Shown here: positions 61,587-64,000 of the stretch, piece by piece
How the letters are laid out: every line of letters starts with the position of its first letter
How positions within the stretch are numbered: position 1 is the first letter of the stretch
From: Aulostomus chinensis
Lineage: Eukaryota; Chordata; Actinopteri; Syngnathiformes; Aulostomidae
Direction of reading: 5' to 3'
Assembly (NCBI GenBank): GCA_037954235.1
Contig: JBBMOA010000002.1
Span: 12,595,509 to 12,659,508, forward strand
DNA: 64,000 nucleotides
Translations under genes and position numbers: made by a program
The notes under the pieces: model-generated
Seen by the model: the letters and a program-made list of their open reading frames with translations, nothing else
The model's database searches: none
Told to the model about the DNA's origin: nothing

Positions 61587-64000
61587 ATCAACAAGTGACT
61601 TTTTGCTACTTAAGATGTTTTGGAAATACGGGTGCCGGGCAGTCGGGCAGTCATCACACATGAGGATGGGTAGATATTCAATTGGAGAGTACTTGGAGTA
61701 TAAACAGAATGAGTGCAATGAGAGTATGAATCAGGATCATCATAACCTTGAGTGACAGCATGAAACAAGCCACTGAGCAGCGCTGGCTTAATCGGCAATA
61801 ACCTCATACAAGCTGCCAGCTGGGGCTTCACATTAGCAGCAGCGTCCACTGATGGTCTGCTACGTTTTACAAGAGAGATGTAAGTGAAACTGCCTGTCTG
61901 ATCTATTTTTTGTTTGCTTTCATTCAAGTGAAAAGCCGAATAGGAAAACTGGCTGCAAGTAACCCACCAGTTTCTATTAGAGAAACAGCATGTAGTTCAT
62001 CTCGGCTAAACGTTTGCTGCAGTTAGTTCAATATAACAGCGGCACAACCTATTAATTTTCCACAGAGAACAGAATACAAGACCCCCCTCTTAGTGCAGAA
62101 CATCGTGCAGAAATTGTAGGAAGAATTTTTGCAAATCACTGTCTTTTAAAATCAGTTCCTCCTCACGTCGAGGCCAAATGAAGAACTCTAAAACAAGAGG
62201 GCTCTCAGATGAATGAGGACGATACCCCCACAGGTTTGAGTCATGGCAGGTAAACCTACGAAGCCAGTGTGTGTTTGACTGCAGCACACTCCCTCCTACT
62301 GCACCTCTGATAATGATGTTTATGTACTTTGGCTCCACAAGGAAAAGCTGAATGGCTATACTAACAATGGAGACAGTGGACAGAGGCAGCAAGCCAAATG
62401 GAACTGATTCACCCCCCGAGGAGTGAGGAATCAACAGCCTTCACCACAATTGTAATCGCACAACAGTAAGTCACAAGTCTTTCCTAGGAGCAATCAAAAG
62501 AGAGTCTGGATACAATTCAAATTTTTACTGGAGTACTTGATTTTAACAGAAAGCTTCAAAAGTACATTTTCTTTTTAACATCCATGCATTAATGAATTGT
62601 TTTCTTGAAGCATTTCAAGCTCTCTGAAACCACCTAAAGACTGTCGAGACAGAAAAAAATCAGGATGCTGTAGAAATGCATGTGAGACAACCGGGGTTGA
62701 AACCGGGGATCTGTCGTATTTCTGGTATTTTTTGTCTTGCAGGAACACAGTCGTGTTAAAAAGAAACCAACTTACAAACACTGCATCGTCATCATATGCA
62801 TCCACATTGTGTGCCTGCTACAGTGACCTTGACCCCTACGATCCTTTCAGTTCAAAATCGAGTCACAGTGGACATTTGTGGAAAATTTGGAAAAATAGCA
62901 TCAAGGCAAGAACGGGACAGAATGTCAAGTGAGGTGACAGTGACCTTGCTTTCAGAGCTTCGACCACTTTTTGTGATTTAATTATATACATATAGATAGA
63001 TCTTGATTGATTGGTTTATTGATTGCGATCAAAGCAGTTTATTTTAGGGGAATAAATGGGAGTGGATGGTGCAGCATTTTGGCTGAAGTGCTGAGATGGA
63101 GGCTGGCACGTGTGGGTGAAGCTGTGAGCTCTGTTGCTGGCGGTAACAAACTGGCTGAGGTGGGAATTTCCTGGAAGCCATCTGTGATAACGCAGACGGT
63201 GAATGAACTACAGTAGGTGAAGACTGATGACATGAACCAGGCTTTATGCAGTCGAGGCTTGAAGGTGGATGAGCTGCTTGAAGACAGGTGATCTGGCAGG
63301 ACTCTGAACCAGGTGGTCCACGCCCAGTGGAAGGACACGGACAGACCCACAGACAGAAAAAATACACAGGAGAGAGGGGGAGCAGATGAGATAAAAGTCC
63401 AGGAAGATGAAGAATAATGTTGCCAGAGCAGAGGAATTAGAAAAAAAAGAAAAGCGGATTTTAAAGCTTCATGTTCATGAGAAAAGACAACCTTCACTGA
63501 AATGTGAAGGAGTCAGAAGTACAATTATGCGTCACAGAAATGTGGTGGAATAAAACAGAAACAAACTCATGTCAAGTCCAGGTACTTGAAAAATGTACTT
63601 TAGCATTTAGCAAGTATTCAAGTACTTTGTTACTGTCCATTGCCGCTGGTATACGTAGCTATTTCATCCCAGTAACTCCAATTTAAATACGTACACATTT
63701 GGATGTCTTAGAAAGAGTTATTAAACTGAAGTGCAGAGCAACATTCGGGTCGTACAAGTTTTTGGGGAGTAATTGCTATCACATGCTAAAACGTAATTTT
63801 GCCTTCCAGCAGCTTTCATGTCTTTGGTGTTGGTGGTGCTTCAATTTCTGCATATTATCAATAAAAGTGCGCTGAGGTCTGGCAGTACGAGGTCTGGGCT
63901 CACCGAGGACATGGCTTAGAAAGGGATTGTCTGGAAGTTCCAAAGAGTTGAATTACAAGGATCCTCGCCTGAGCTGCAGGCTAATTCTGGAGTAATAAAT
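61587..64000. other. Non-genic stretch
   Basis: No supported gene. Contains the GTGACCTTGACC repeat listed separately. Open frames at 63039-63497 overlap on the same strand and show no domain. Confidence 0.4.
62817..62955. repeat. GTGACCTTGACC-type dispersed fish repeat
   Basis: CAGTGACCTTGACCC at the left and CAGTGACCTTG at the right bracket GTCACAGTGGACATTTGTGG, AAATTTGG and CATCAAGGC. To my knowledge this arrangement belongs to a common interspersed fish repeat. TGACCTTGA is also the reverse complement of the SF-1/ERR half-site TCAAGGTCA. Confidence 0.5.

Overview
This is a teleost fish nuclear DNA window. The evidence is at least eleven copies of a tRNA-derived V-SINE-like element (DANA/mermaid relatives), decayed Tc1/mariner and PIF/Harbinger transposases, long CA/TG and TA microsatellites, and two genes with vertebrate GT-AG introns. 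Most of the sequence is AT-rich intergenic or intronic DNA. Nothing bacterial, viral, CRISPR-like or rRNA was seen. The species cannot be named from the sequence alone.

Layout. Positions 1-10.7 kb are non-genic, with SINEs, TA/CA microsatellites and an internal direct repeat. A GC- and CpG-rich island with promoter or first-exon character lies at 10.79-11.37 kb, followed by an inverted LINE reverse-transcriptase tail. A 14-bp-unit minisatellite occupies 14.14-14.81 kb. More SINEs follow, one of them an inverted chimera at 18.5 kb. Two non-autonomous DNA transposons sit side by side at 24.4-26.25 kb. From 26 to 39 kb I see only SINEs, microsatellites and unassigned DNA.

The first clear gene (40.3-42.44 kb, plus strand) is a HIPK-type protein kinase. 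Eight visible exons cover the whole kinase domain, and the tail carries eleven Ser/Thr-Pro pentapeptides. At least one upstream exon or the true start is unresolved. A decayed Tc1 transposon, a LINE-like 3' tail and a broken Harbinger transposase follow directly.

The second clear gene (58.62-59.53 kb, minus strand) has three exons, a signal peptide, a TATA box, two CAGGTG E-boxes and a poly(A) signal. It encodes a 242-residue, cysteine-free Pro/Gly/Ser/Tyr-rich secreted protein that I do not recognise. It lies between two direct copies of one DNA-transposon-like element. Each copy contains an expandable 71-72-bp tandem array, with 12 units on one side and 5 on the other.

The two genes show no functional link to each other. 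The most novel items are the secreted gene in its repeat bracket, and the kinase with a divergent activation loop and a repeat-built tail of possible self-phosphorylation sites.
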